A stretch of 64,000 nt of DNA from Ixodes scapularis (Eukaryota > Arthropoda > Arachnida > Ixodida > Ixodidae), in assembly GCF_016920785.2 (NCBI RefSeq), contig NW_024609837.1:46440745-46504744 (forward strand), written 5' to 3'. The notes beneath the pieces are model-generated. The model searched no databases. It was given only the letters and a program-made list of their open reading frames with translations, and was not told where the DNA came from. Of the stretch, positions 11,627 through 22,349 are shown piece after piece; the stretch's first letter is position 1, and every line of letters starts with the position of its first letter. Both the position numbers and the translations under genes were made by a program.

Positions 11627-12571
11627 GCGTTTACATGAATGCAACTTAGTCGCATCGAATCCAGTGGTCGCATTCAGTGCGGTCATGTAAACGGCATAAT
11701 GCGCAAAGAAAGCGCGTCGCATTCAAGCCGCCAGACGGAGGTGGATCGAGATGGCGACTGCGCATTCATTCAACCCATGTAAACGGAGGTCGCATCGCAT
11801 TTTGAAACGGGGAGGATTATGGGAAGGCGCTCGCTGCGGGAGTGAGTGAACAGCTGAGAACATGGCGGCGGCCAACCTCGTCGGCGGCGCGGAGAGTGGT
11901 CCCGTATGGTCGCCCGCAATTTTTTCCCGAGAACAAGCGCGAGATTTTATTGCCATCATAAGTAAGCGGAATATAGTGGAGCTGCTCGCTGAGGGCGGCC
12001 CCCGTCCAAGCCATGCGAAGTACGAGTTGCGCGTCCGAAGGGGTCCCAAAGGCTTCTGCGCAAGCACGAACGACACCGAGAGCTCCGAGCACTGGAGAGC
12101 ACTGCATGGTAGCGCAGAACGAGCAGCTCCTACCTCGGTGCCGTTCCTGGCTGCGCAGGAGCCTTTTGGACTCAGGGTCCGGTCGCGATCGGCGAGGTCT
12201 GGCGATGCGAAGCGCGGAGGCTTCCTCAAAGCGAGCGCACACACGTCGCCTCTGGTTCAGAGTGACCCGGCGGCCCGGCCTGGAGCCCTAAACGCTAGGG
12301 TTTTGATGTTTCTTCCGTCTCGTGACTTCTTCCACAGCAGCGAAGACAGCGGGCACGATCTTTAAGTTCACTGAATGCGTTGATAGGCCTCCACGTGCAA
12401 TGCACCGGAACAGATGGTGCGGCTGGTTCCGGAAGTGCATAACTTCGAGCTTTGACACGGCGTGGCGCCATCTTCGTGTAGGGTTTGGTACGCATTCATG
12501 TAAACGTTCCGCGTCGGCTTCGTCCGAAGAACGAGTGGAGTCGATGCGCTGAAGTCGCTTTCATGTAATGG
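11627..12571 (+). mobile_element. Harbinger-like element with about 40-bp imperfect TIRs
   Basis: The left end (11627 on: ttacatgaatgc, aactta, cgcatcgaatcca) is inverted at the right end (tggagtcgatgcgc, tgaagtcgc, tttcatgtaa, to 12571). Additional inverted copies of cattcatgtaaacg lie just inside both ends. TIRs built around GTTTACATG are common in PIF/Harbinger elements, and the single internal ORF is Myb/SANT-like, which is the second protein of that superfamily. No DDE transposase ORF is present, so the element would be non-autonomous. A three-base target duplication was not resolved. Confidence 0.55.
11862..12365 (+). CDS. Myb/SANT-like ORF inside Harbinger-like element
   Basis: The 167-residue ORF starts MAAANLVGG and contains WSPAIFSREQARDFIAII followed by a short helix and LLAEGG (residues 15-46). 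The initial Trp, the acidic or polar helix and the FIAI core are typical of the first helices of Myb/SANT-like (trihelix) DNA-binding domains. In Harbinger transposons this protein helps bring the transposase to the termini. The second and third helices are not clear, and after about residue 60 the sequence is Arg/Ser-rich low complexity, so the domain may be truncated or continue in a spliced exon. CpG-rich, unlike its surroundings. Confidence 0.4.
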   Translation: MAAANLVGGAESGPVWSPAIFSREQARDFIAIISKRNIVELLAEGGPRPSHAKYELRVRRGPKGFCASTNDTESSEHWRALHGSAERAAPTSVPFLAAQEPFGLRVRSRSARSGDAKRGGFLKASAHTSPLVQSDPAARPGALNARVLMFLPSRDFFHSSEDSGHDL

Positions 12572-12699
12572 AGGCTCCTGACGGAGTAGTCAACATGTTA
12601 TACCAGCAATTAACACAGATCGTACTAGAAAACATAATATACTATAGTAGGTTTCCATATAAGATGACTCAAATGTTCGTGTATAATGTAGCAATATCA

Positions 12700-13278
12700 T
12701 TAACCCATTGACGGTCGTCGCCGTACGGGGTGATTACACATCTGAAAGCGCCCGCAAAAACGTGAAATTGCGGACTCTGCATGAGGTGTTGCTATTTTTT
12801 AGGTATCTTGTGAACTATAAACATTATATTCACGCATTTCTCTCGCATTGATAGGCTGTTTATTTTTTTTCAAGGCTATTTATAGATTCAAATTAAAAAC
12901 GCTCCGTGCACGGGATGCTCAGTTCGCGTACAAGCTGCTCTTCTGATTCAGACTTCCAAACTATTTTTAGAATTAAATTTAGAGGGTGGTAGTTCATCAT
13001 CCAACTGGAAAGTTCTGTAAAGTACCTCCAATTAGGAATCTCAAAACCGATTGAAAGTCGCGGAAGTGGATGCGAATAAATAATATCGAATGGAAGAAAT
13101 GTGTCAGCTTTTCGCTTTCAATATTTTCGCTTGATGCTTTTAAGTTTGAACAGTCTGCAAGCAGTGTACCTAAACAGCCTTGATTGACGCTTTTCGTATA
13201 CTCTTCGTTTACAAACAAAACCGGACCATTGGAAATCATCGTTTGAGGAAAAAAATAGATCGATCGTCAACGGGTCAA
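12700..13278. mobile_element. piggyBac-type MITE
   Basis: The left end reads TTAA then CCCATTGACGGTCG; the right end reads CGATCGTCAACGGG then TCAA. The termini are inverse complements with few mismatches, begin with CCC as piggyBac ends do, and are flanked by TTAA and TCAA, a TTAA duplication with one substitution. The 571-bp interior has no transposase. Its ends differ from those of the piggyBac at 38587-40856, so it belongs to another family. Confidence 0.65.
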
Positions 13279-14544
13279 CAGATACTCTGCAAGAAAACAT
13301 TTCGTGAACAGTTACTGTGAGGCGCAATATTCATAGTTCGTGCGCAAAGCATATACTTTGCGATGCGCCGAAAACATATTTGATGAACATTGGAGGTCGT
13401 ATGCTGGCTTATGAAACCGTAAAGCCTCAGCCGCACTGCTCGTACATAATACAAAAAACAGTGTTTGCTGTAGACAATTACATCCGGACACGCCTCAAGC
13501 AACGTAGAAGCCATTCACATGTCTGCACCAAACATGCCTGCAGACAGTTGTACGTGACGTCATACAAAAAAGGCCTCAAACAATGTGTTCAGACTGTCTT
13601 TTGTGTGATGATCTCTCTGTGAGACCGCGACTTAAACCATGTACGAAGATGAGCTATGAAATCTGCTGGTGCGAGCGCATTTTTATCTAGAGTGCCCTCA
13701 TTATATTCCCAGGCGCTCCGTTCGCTTTGCGAACGTAGCGAAAAAGTTTGACCCGGCTCAACTGCTTGCGTTCCATACCAACACGAACAAAACGGTCGAT
13801 TGGCGCTTCGTTGCTATGGTAACTCGTCGTTCCAAACGGTTGCATTCGTTCTACTCAAGCATCTAGAAAACGAAACTCTACTTCGTGAAGAAAGAGCCAT
13901 GAAGAGCAAATCCGTTCAGCAGAAGACGCACGGGGTTTGACAGTGCAGGCGCAGTCTGATCTTTCTTTTGCTTCGTTTACCACGCCATAGATGCCGCATG
14001 GCTCCAAGCATTATAAACTTCGACAATTTTCGTAACATCTCTAATTATGCTACAAAATGAGGATCGAAATATTTTAAAAAATGTTCACGAAACGTTCACG
14101 GGATATTTATTGTTTACAATCGCGGTGCAGCTGAGTTCGGCTCTTATCCAATAGGCGACGTGGATTTGGCACGGCGGATGCATCACAGTGAAAAGGCAGA
14201 TAGCTTTCGAAGAAAGGAAGATGTAAAAAAGACCGCTTTTCTTTTAAAATGTTTATGGCAAAAAAAAAAAAAAAAAAGAAGAAAACGTTCGCCCCTCTAT
14301 TCTGGAGGTTTTTTTTTTCACACATTTTAGGACGTGCGGTGGATGAAATTTGATTTCAATATCTTTTCAAAGTTCCTTTAACACAACATTCCGTCTGTCT
14401 GATATAACCACGCAGACATGCACAAGTTGCTAAAAAGTGTAATTATGTTAAGTTACTGAGTATTGGCCTCAAATGTAATCTGATTAGAATAGAAACTACT
14501 CAAATAGAAAGTAATCGACTAAATTCCTAACTGCCGTAAAAAGT
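13279..14544. other. No gene recognised
   Basis: No supported exon. Notable only for an A-run near 14260-14276 and the near-palindromic gctttgcgaacgtagcgaaa area around 13735. Open frames here are short and without motifs. Confidence 0.35.
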
Positions 14545-14548
14545 AGCA

Positions 14549-15150
14549 AACTCCCAGGTAGCACACCACACTGGGCCAATATTGGGCCAAGCCAGGCATG
14601 CTTGGTCCAATGTTGGACCAGGTTTGCCATTTTATGGCCAATATTGGCAAATGTTGGGTGAAACTTGGTTAGCTCGGCCGTTATTGCCAATTTTAACCAG
14701 TATTCTGCCAATATTGGCTCAATATCGGGTTATTTCGGCTAAATCGGGCCGTTATTGCCCATTTTAACCATTATTCTGCCAATATTGGCTCAATATCGGG
14801 TCATATCGGCTAAATCGGGCCGTTATTGGCAATTTTCACCATTGTTCTTCCAATATTGGCTCAATATCGGGTTATATCGGCTAAATCGGGCCGTTATTGC
14901 CAATTTTAACCATTATTCTGCCAATATTGGCTCAATATCGGGTCATATCGGCTAAATCGGCCGTTATTGCCGATTTTCACCACTATTCTTCCAATATTGG
15001 CTCAATATCGGCTAAATCGGGCCATTATTACCGATTTTAACCATTATTATGCCAATATTGGCTCAATATCGGGTCATATCGGCTAAATTGGGCCGTTATT
15101 TCCAATTTTAGCCATTATTCTGCCAATATTGTCTCAATTTCGGGTCATAT
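14549..15150. repeat. 71-bp minisatellite built on CCAATATTGG, probable TE core
   Basis: Units begin with (g/t)ccaatattggctcaatatc at 14707, 14778, 14849, 14920, 14990, 15051 and 15122, giving a 71-bp period (70 and 61 bp in two shortened units). Each unit continues with gggt(t/c)atatcggctaaatc, gggccgttattg and attttaacca. The array is preceded by cccaggtagcacaccacac and diverged ccaatattgg words. The same left-end phrase (cccaagtagcaccccaa) and the same ccaatattgg core occur inverted at 50855-51190, which suggests a mobile element carrying minisatellite cores. Confidence 0.8.
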
Positions 15151-15795
15151 CGATTTGGATTGTTGACTAAAGTGGGTACTGGAACGTGACACAACCGTTG
15201 CCAGACTAAACTGTCCAAAACTCTGGTATTACCGATAATCGCAACTCCTTCGTGGACACAGTTCAACCACTGGTGGGATAGGACCATTAAAAAGGTTAAC
15301 GACAACCATTCAAAAAATTAATTCTGTGCATGGTTCGTACAAGTGGTACGCGTGGTACGCCCTTAATTCGCACTTCACGCAGCGTCAATTTTCGGCACCT
15401 GCCGAAATTCGGAGCGCACAGCATTGTAGGTGGCGCCACAGCGTGTCATCTGCTTGGGCCTAATCCTCGGGGTGCTGTCGCGACTGCCACGTATACTTGC
15501 CGCTTCCTTTTGATCTGATTCGACAAAAGCAGCTGGCACACGTGCTAAACACGACCATGGGAACATCGTCCCTAGCGGGCTGTCCTTTGCTTGCTAATCT
15601 GTGCCACAATTGTTTTTGTTGCTCGGGCAGTCTCTTTACATGACAGTACAAGCTACTGAAGAAAATCAGCCTAGCTCCTGTTGCCTGACGAAGTCTAGAG
15701 TATGAGAATACAGTCAAACGTGGACATAGCAAGTTCAATGCTATAAAATTTTCAATCTAACGAAACTACTATTGCGTTGTCCACAACTCCTTGCT
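15151..15795. other. No gene recognised
   Basis: No ORF with motifs and no clear repeat apart from a possible right flank of the minisatellite element. Confidence 0.35.
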
Positions 15796-17097
15796 TACGC
15801 GGCGAGCAAGCTTGCCTGCTAGCCGCGCACAGCAAACGACAGCCGCCGTGGCGTCACGCCAATGTGGTATGCTTGATTTTCTGTCGTCTGGTCTGTGGCA
15901 GGTCGTAGCAATGGCCAGCCCTTTTCGGCGCCTGTCGGCAATTTACTGCCGTTTTAGGGATGAGGACAAAGTGTATCAAAAAGAGCAGAAATACGTCGAA
16001 AAGTAGGTTATTTACCCTGACGTGAAGCAGTTAACTGTGAGAGGACATGCACAAGTCTCGGCCGCCATGAGTTTCGCCGAGAGACGCGGAACCCGAAGAC
16101 ACTATGAAGCTCCTGTCTCGCCTCCACATTTCCTCGCTCAACTGCAGCAGACCAAAATGGGCCCACTTGCTGCACGTATAGGCATTATGCATTTTGGCCT
16201 CAATATACCAGGCTGAGTTCTGTCGCAATTTCAGTTTAACCAAGTGAGTGTGGCTCAGAAGAGAGAGAGAGAGAAAAATAAAAGCTCTGAGGCAGCACTA
16301 TCAAAGTTCAGTCTTCAGAAGGAGTTTTGCTGCACAGAAGCGCTGGCAGGGTTACTTTACGGTAACAGGTCTCACAAAATAGCATGACCAGTTGCACCGG
16401 AGGGGCTTATTACATAGCGAGTCTGTCTGCTCCGTGGAACTGTGCAATTGGCTATACAAAACTCCACATGCTTTATATAAATGCAGTTTTAGGCTATATA
16501 ACCATTTTACACAGAAGTTCAAAGAATGTGAAAGAATTCATACTTGTTAGAGATCCATGTAAGGTCCACATTTTTCCAATGCTAAACGATTGTGATATCC
16601 ATCCCCGAGATATCTATCCACCAGTCACCCACCTGCAGTACACTCCGACACATTTTCTCATGAGATCTCTGGACGTAAGCTACTGTTGTCCCAAATAAAG
16701 GCTAGTTTCGAAGAGCATATGCGGGAAGTGAGCTTGTCTGCTAGTTATGCAGAGCAGACAGTCGTGTGACGTCAGGCCGAGCTCCTGGGAGGATAGGGCA
16801 AACAATGTCCGCTCTCCAGCAGGTCTTTTATTACAGCTTCTTTGCCTTTTCTGCGGTTGTTGGAAGTTTACTGCCACCTCAGGGGCGAGGTGATGTTGGG
16901 TGAGGATGCGGCATACAGAAAAGAGAAGCGGAAATACCCAGAAGGGTACATTCTTTCACTTGATGGGAAGGTATTCACCTTGAGATAACACATCCAAGCC
17001 TCGGCCACCATGATCCATGGCCAGAGACGACGGACCCTGTGGTAGGCCGGAGACGATATATAGGTGCCATGAAGCTCATCTTTCTCCTCCACGCATG
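15796..17097. repeat. Two diverged direct repeats about 0.9 kb apart
   Basis: Copy 1 (about 15796-16135) and copy 2 (about 16725-17097) share, in the same order, gagcttgtctgctag-like, gacgtca(c/g)gcc, cagcaggtc-like, tttactgcc, gatgaggac/gtgaggatg, aaagag(c/a)ag, gaaatac, tcggcc(g/a)ccatga, gagacg and gaagctc(c/a)t-ctc-cctccac. The repeats are about 340-370 bp. They could be LTR-like ends with a shortened interior or two adjacent copies of one dispersed repeat. A gagaga tract and aaataaaa lie between them. No retroviral-type ORF is present. Confidence 0.5.
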
Positions 17098-17254
17098 TTC
17101 TCTCATTATTATTATTTTAGTTTTATTATCTAATGCCCCACACAACCATTAGGTCTTGGTGTAGAGGCACAAAGAAAAAATTGAAAAACACAATCAAAAC
17201 TACCTGTCCACTTGCACAGAGTATGTCCACACCTGAGCATCGTACCGGCTGCGC

Positions 17255-17320
17255 TCGTGTAATCACATACTGGTGATGCACGTTAAAGACCCCAGGATCG
17301 CAATTGTACCGCACTGGCCA
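17255..17320 (+). mobile_element. Possible RTE/SINE 3' fragment
   Basis: The phrase gatgcacgttaaagacccca resembles the gcacgttaaagaacccca found near the 3' end of abundant tick RTE/SINE repeats. This identification is from memory of the family and the fragment is short and mutated. Confidence 0.3.
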
Positions 17321-18169
17321 AATTGCCCATCTACAGCATGAGACATGTATTAAGATGGCTGACCAACATAACGCTGTTGGTCAGCCATGCCCTCAACAGA
17401 GGGCCCTTAAGGATTAATAAAGTAATGAAAAGATCCAGGTCCATTCCACGTTTGAATACAATGAAACGTGATCAAACAGGCGTGACGGACAATGACGAAG
17501 GACAGAACACAAACATGCCTTGCCCTTGTCCGTCACACCAGTTTAATCATGCTTCACTTGTACAAACTAGCATAGCGCACCACTTTGCATGAATATAACG
17601 AGATCAGAAAGCACATCAGTAGCAGGGGATAATCTGTTAACACAAATTTGCATTTGAACAACCGGAGACAATTTCACATGAGTAGAAAGTAAAACACATA
17701 ACGGCCCCTAAAATCAGAAGGCAATGCATGAAAATTAAGAAATTATGCAAAATCACCATCCAGAAGTCCATGAATGGTTCTACATAAAAATAATGCATTG
17801 TAAGCAATTCTTTTTTATAGGTTCTGCAGGGAAAGTATTTTAAGGATGTATTTATACTCGTAAGTACATAGGCTTCCAAAGTACTCATCATAAATAATAT
17901 GAATAGGTCGCTTTTGTGCCTTTTTCTATGTGTCATGTCAAATCTAATTGAATTCCAAGCCACAGTACAAGACTTAAGTTGAACTTAAACTAAGGAACAA
18001 ACTAGCCTAACAGCACATGCAGGATTAGCACCATCCAACGGGCTTGTGATTGGCCCCCTTGGCCTGTAGCTTCACCGCTTAGTCCAGCTTAGGGCGAGAC
18101 GGAGTATAGAAGTTCACACAGGGCACAAAATACACCTGGAGATGCTCCAAGAGTCGACTGATGCCTGAC
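17321..18169. other. No gene recognised
   Basis: AT-rich sequence without supported exons; a 108-residue minus-strand open frame (17637-17963) has no motif. It may include the 3' terminus of the CACTA-type element, but I could not find a CACTA terminus. Confidence 0.3.
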
Positions 18170-18170
18170 A

Positions 18171-18690
18171 GTGCCGCTGCACATGACACTTCACCGTCAG
18201 CTCAAACACTGGCAACCACTCGCAGGTCGCCTGCTTGATGCCCTGTACAATGGGCTTGGCAGGCTTCATGAACAGCTTGAAAGGACCTTGAGTGACGATT
18301 GGTAGCACTGCTGCACACAACACTCCACTGTCAGTTCAAATGCTCGCAGAAACGCACAGTTTGAAGGGTTGGCACCTTGCATGCTGCACTTGGAAGATTC
18401 CTTGCACAGTTCAGAAGAGCTCTGACGGACGCCTGGCAGCATTGTTGCACACAACACCGCACTGTCAGCTCGAATGCCAGCAGCAATGCACAGCTCATCT
18501 GCTTGAGGCCTTCCACACAGCATTTGGGAAAGCTCTCAGTCAGCTCAAAAGAGTCCTGATCAACATCCGGCAATTTTGTTGCCCACAAAACATAACTGTC
18601 AGCTTAACTGCTGACACTAGCGCACAGTTCAATTGCCAGAGGCCTTTCAGAATGCAGCCTGCAGAGGTTGGAAATCATACGAGGGCCTCA
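18171..18690. repeat. Four degenerate ~134-bp direct repeats, subterminal to CACTA-type element
   Basis: A block of the form gc(a/c)(c/t)tg(c/t)tgcacacaacac-c-actgtcagctcaaatgc recurs at 18171, 18304, 18439 and 18572 (spacings 133, 135, 133). Each block is followed at a similar offset by gcacagtt or gcacagct and by a cagttcagaagagctctga-like phrase. The array lies directly 3' of the transposase gene. Degenerate subterminal repeats bound by a transposon protein are a hallmark of CACTA elements in plants, so a similar role is possible. Confidence 0.65.
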
Positions 18691-18718
18691 AAGAAGCTAC
18701 AAAAGCTATGTTAAAGGC

Positions 18719-20740
18719 CTACAGCAGATGTAGAAGTGGAAGGATGACATGTCTGCTTTTGTAGTCCAGTCTGAGGTATTGAACAGCAGTGTCAAGTTCG
18801 GAAAGGTTGTACATTTTAGTCACGTGCGTGAGGGAATCGCACTGCCAGATGCCGATGGCGGACGACTTGATCGGCAGTTCAAAAAAATCTGTCATGTTTG
18901 GCAGAATGCTTGCCTTGAACCTGTCTTCAAGGAGCTTCAAGACGACAACTGCAGACTCGTTCAGCATGAAGCACTGACCTGCTTTGACAATGCGTTTCGG
19001 TTCCGAAATCTCAGGTTGATACAAATGTCTGACTTCAGACATTCGTCTGCTGATCTGCGCTAAAGGCTTGCTTGTTGAACGTAGCATTTTCTTAACCTTA
19101 CCCAGGAAACTTTCAAAAGGAAACGCACTAAAACTGTCAAGAGGGCCATGGTCCAAACACTGCTCAGCCAGATGGCTGAGCGTGTGCACGTTGTAAACGA
19201 GCTGCTTGGCCCCATACAAGGTGCCAAACTCCTGCACAAAGTACCTAAGAAGGTCCCTGGCAAATCCGTTATAAACCTCGTAATGTGCAGGAGATACAAG
19301 AATTCTCACTGCCACATGCAGCATTAAAAAGTGACGGTACTGATCGTTTGGCAACACATGCTTCAAAACCACAGGTCCCACATACAAGAGGAAGCTTCGA
19401 AACTCTGTGGCCTTCCACCGGTCAAGTTCCTCAGTGCCTCTTGGCTTCCTTTGAAAGTTGCTGGGGAAACGCTTACTGCAACTTCGAAGTAAATCATTCA
19501 AATTTTCACGCTGCTGTCGACTTAGGCGTCTCCCGAACCCTTGGCTAACCCAGTTTCTCAGAAGGCGCCGCATAACGCCAAGACAGACGAGATGCATGTA
19601 CTCCGTAGGAAACCATGACACCATGTCGACATCTAAAGATTCAAATGGCGACGTTCCCGTGTGATGGTGCTCGTCTTCCTGAGACCGGAACGACTCGTTG
19701 GTGCGTTGTGGTGAGTGCAAATCAGGAAATGTCATTCGACCCTCGAGATGCAGGCCCCTCTGACTGCACCGTTCGCAGGCGTGATAGCCAGTGTGCCCAA
19801 CTATTTGCTTGATAAAGCTTCTTGCGGGTGCGTCGCACACCATGGCCGTGATGCTGACAGTGATGTGGCTCCCCTTGAAGACCATGCCATGCACTGTGAG
19901 CTTGCGGGCTTCTTCAAGGAATGCATACAGGTACTGCTCCAGATTTGGGGGCTTTCCTGTGCCGCAGTATAAACTGACCATAAAAGGTGACGGCAGAGGG
20001 GTCAAATTCGTTATCCGGCATAATAAGGGCCAGAAGCTCACCTGTGAGCTTTTGAACAGGGGCAGACCGTCAATGTTCCCTTGGAGCTTAATCTCCTTAG
20101 GAATGGGGCAGCCTTGCAATGACTGACGGATGCCTTCTTATAAGCCGAAATGCACAAACTTGTCACATTGCTCTAGTCGGGACTTCCGTTCTGTGCACAA
20201 CACAGTCCGCGCGTCTTTGGGTAGTCCGGCAATGCCTCGACGCCGACAAAAGGCAAGAACATCGTTCAGACATACGTGGCTCATGTTGTGCTTCCCAGCA
20301 ATACTTGCGAGCTCGTCGCATGCCGAGAGTTCATGCGGCTGGGATGACGACGTAGTGACAGCGTTCGGATTCGCGCTGCCGTTTGGTGGCTCCGAGTTAT
20401 GGTCAGCGCTTTCCTCTGACTGGTACTCATCGCTCGTATCGTCTTCCGACGAATCGTCTTCCGACGAATCATTTTCTGAAGAACTCGCCAGCACGTCAGA
20501 TCTCGAGACTTCAAAGCTCGCCGACTGCACCTGGACTTCCAAGTCACCCGAACAGCCAGCTTCACTCGACTGGAAAACGCCTCCGGCTGCAGGTTTATCA
20601 GAGCGCGCAACATCGCTGGAAACGGCATTGCCCGTCAAACCGCCTTCCGTTCTCGGCTTCTTGCAGCTTGCAGCTTGAAGATCCGCCATGAGCTGCTCAT
20701 GGTCCTTCTTGAGCTTCCGGTACTTACGCCACTTGTTCAT
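18719..20740 (-). pseudogene. CACTA (EnSpm)-like transposase, one in-frame stop
   Basis: A 674-codon frame on the minus strand starts at ATG 20740 (MNKWRKYRKLKKDHEQL) and is open to TAA 18719 except for one internal TAA at 20138-20140 (codon 201), where the frame reads VHFGL, stop, EGIRQSL. Residues 1-200 are an acidic, Ser-rich linker plus a helical block (DVLAFCRRRG, LPKDARTVL). The second part has IKLQGNIDGLPLFKSS, a zinc-ligand-like HACERCSQRG, WFPTEYMHLVCLGVMRRLL, and the conserved VYNVHTLSHLAE and FPFESFLGKVKK blocks. This order matches the large family of animal transposase-domain proteins related to CACTA/Transposase_21 elements. A DNA-cutting and joining role is inferred from the family. 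No frameshifts are visible, so the copy is young or the stop is recent. TIRs with CACTA were not found. Confidence 0.75.
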
Positions 20741-20761
20741 TATCAGGAAGTAGCGCACCAA

Positions 20762-21405
20762 ATGCAGTCTTTAACACGGCGAAATACGAGCCACAACAGA
20801 ACAGAGGCGCAGACCACTGTGGTGCAGACGCAAGTTGTTGCCAGATGGTCTCAACAAAAAACCGCCAAACGCCTGGGTGGTATAGCCCAAATATAGCCAA
20901 AACTAAAAACAATGGTTTTTAAGCCTTTTTTGACAATTTTTCACACACATACAAGACACGTTACATTATCTTTTTCAAGCCCCAGATGCGCCACATTTTG
21001 TGCACATTATGTCACTTGCAAATTAAAAAAAGAGTAAAGCTATACGCACTCCGGAGTGCGCCCCTCCGAGAGATCATGCCGCTCGGGCCACCCTTTTCGA
21101 ACGGCGCGTGAATCACTGGGGCGCTCGTTAACACAGCCCCCCGCCTGCGTTCACGCCGCTTCGCGGCGGCAGTATCGGCTGCTAATTACAAAACGTAACC
21201 AGTGCACCGTAGCCGGCAATCCAAGCCCCGCTGTCCCCGATCGCACCTCCGGAAAGGGAGTCCGCTACCATTTAGTTGTGCAAAGTTTCTCGACAACATT
21301 CGATTTTTTTTTTTTTTTTACTGGTCATCGCAAAATAGGAAATGTCGTAAATATCGCCAAATGCCTCGACAAAACAAAATGTTTGAGAAAAAAAAAAAAA
21401 AAAGT
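20762..21405. other. No gene recognised
   Basis: Presumed 5' flank of the CACTA-type element followed by a repeat starting near 21040 (tacgcactccggagtgcgcc). That phrase is found again inverted near 21525-21570, so 21040-21586 may be one foldback element enclosing the tRNA-like unit. Confidence 0.35.
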
Positions 21406-21477
21406 TGGCCCACCGCGGTTCGAACCCGCGTCCACTTGCGTATGAAACGGACATCCTAACCCCTACGCCATGGCACC
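21406..21477 (-). tRNA. tRNA-like sequence (Met-CAT or Glu-derived), probably SINE or pseudogene
   Basis: On the minus strand it reads GGTGCCATGGCGTAGGGG at the 5' side, with an A-box-like TGGCGTAGGGGTTAGG and a perfect T arm (GCGGG, TTCGAAC, CCGCG; B box GGTTCGAACC), and is followed within three bases by a 15-T run that could stop RNA polymerase III. The acceptor arms pair poorly and the anticodon arm is irregular; the best loop, TTCATAC, would give anticodon CAT. The D-arm resembles tRNA-Glu. The mismatches argue for a tRNA-derived SINE head or pseudogene, not a working tRNA. Confidence 0.45.
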
Positions 21478-21529
21478 GCTTAGGAAACTCGTTGTGTCCA
21501 CTCTTTTTATACGAGAAAAGCGGAGTGCG

Positions 21530-21586
21530 TATAGCCATTTCCGTTCGAAGCGCACTCCGGGGTGCGCTTCGGACGGAAATGGCTTA
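21530..21586. repeat. Strong hairpin
   Basis: agccatttccgt, tcgaagcgcactcc is followed directly by ggggtgcgcttcg, gacggaaatggct, giving a stem of about 25 bp. Its inner part is shared with tacgcactccggagtgcgc near 21045. Confidence 0.6.
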
Positions 21587-22349
21587 AAAAAAAAAAAAAA
21601 AACACTTCGGAAGGAAGAAAACAAAACTGTCACCTCCTTCGCAGGTCTTCAGAAGTACAAAACACACAAAGACAGTTTTATCGTGAAGCCCGGGATATGA
21701 TCATTACAGTAAACGAACAGAATACAGAAGCAGAACGGTAACACTTGGTGTTTCAAACAGGGATCACAATATCTAAGGTCCTTACCAATATCCTACCCGT
21801 CTCTTTTTCTTTGTGTAGAATATGAGTGTTCCCCATTTCGGTTCACGCTATTTCTGATTGTGTTGTCCTTTCTTGGGGTGGGCGAAGACTGGAAGGTAGT
21901 CAATTGTTCAGCGGTGAAACTGCGGACTTTATATTTACGAACTTGGGTGCCTAAGGATTCTCTCAATGGGCACCAAAGCACGCTTGAACTTTGCAGAGTT
22001 TAGTCTAGGCCCGGGTAGAGGACGCCCTACCACTGTTTGGTTTGCTTCACCGCGCACTGTGGAGACCGCTTGAACTGTGCAAGCATTGCTTCTGTGCGCA
22101 TTGTCAAAACGACGAAGTTTGTAGAAGTTAAAAGCCGTTCTCTTTCCTCTCTCTTCTATCGAATGGCCAAAAGAGATACAATTTTTTTCGAAGCTGATAA
22201 GAAGTTCAAAAATTAACTAGTCAAACCTCAAAGTTCCACGTCGAAACTGAGGTTTCGACAAAAGTTCGCCGCATCCTTAGAAGTAGCCCAAAAATAGCCA
22301 TATAGAACAGTCACCGCAGCCGCCGCAGCTAGAGCACTATATAGCTCCT

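Noticed and set aside
18292..18714. 140-residue plus-strand frame over the CACTA-side repeats
   Set aside because: Arises from the 134-bp repeat periodicity and is antisense to the element; no domain.
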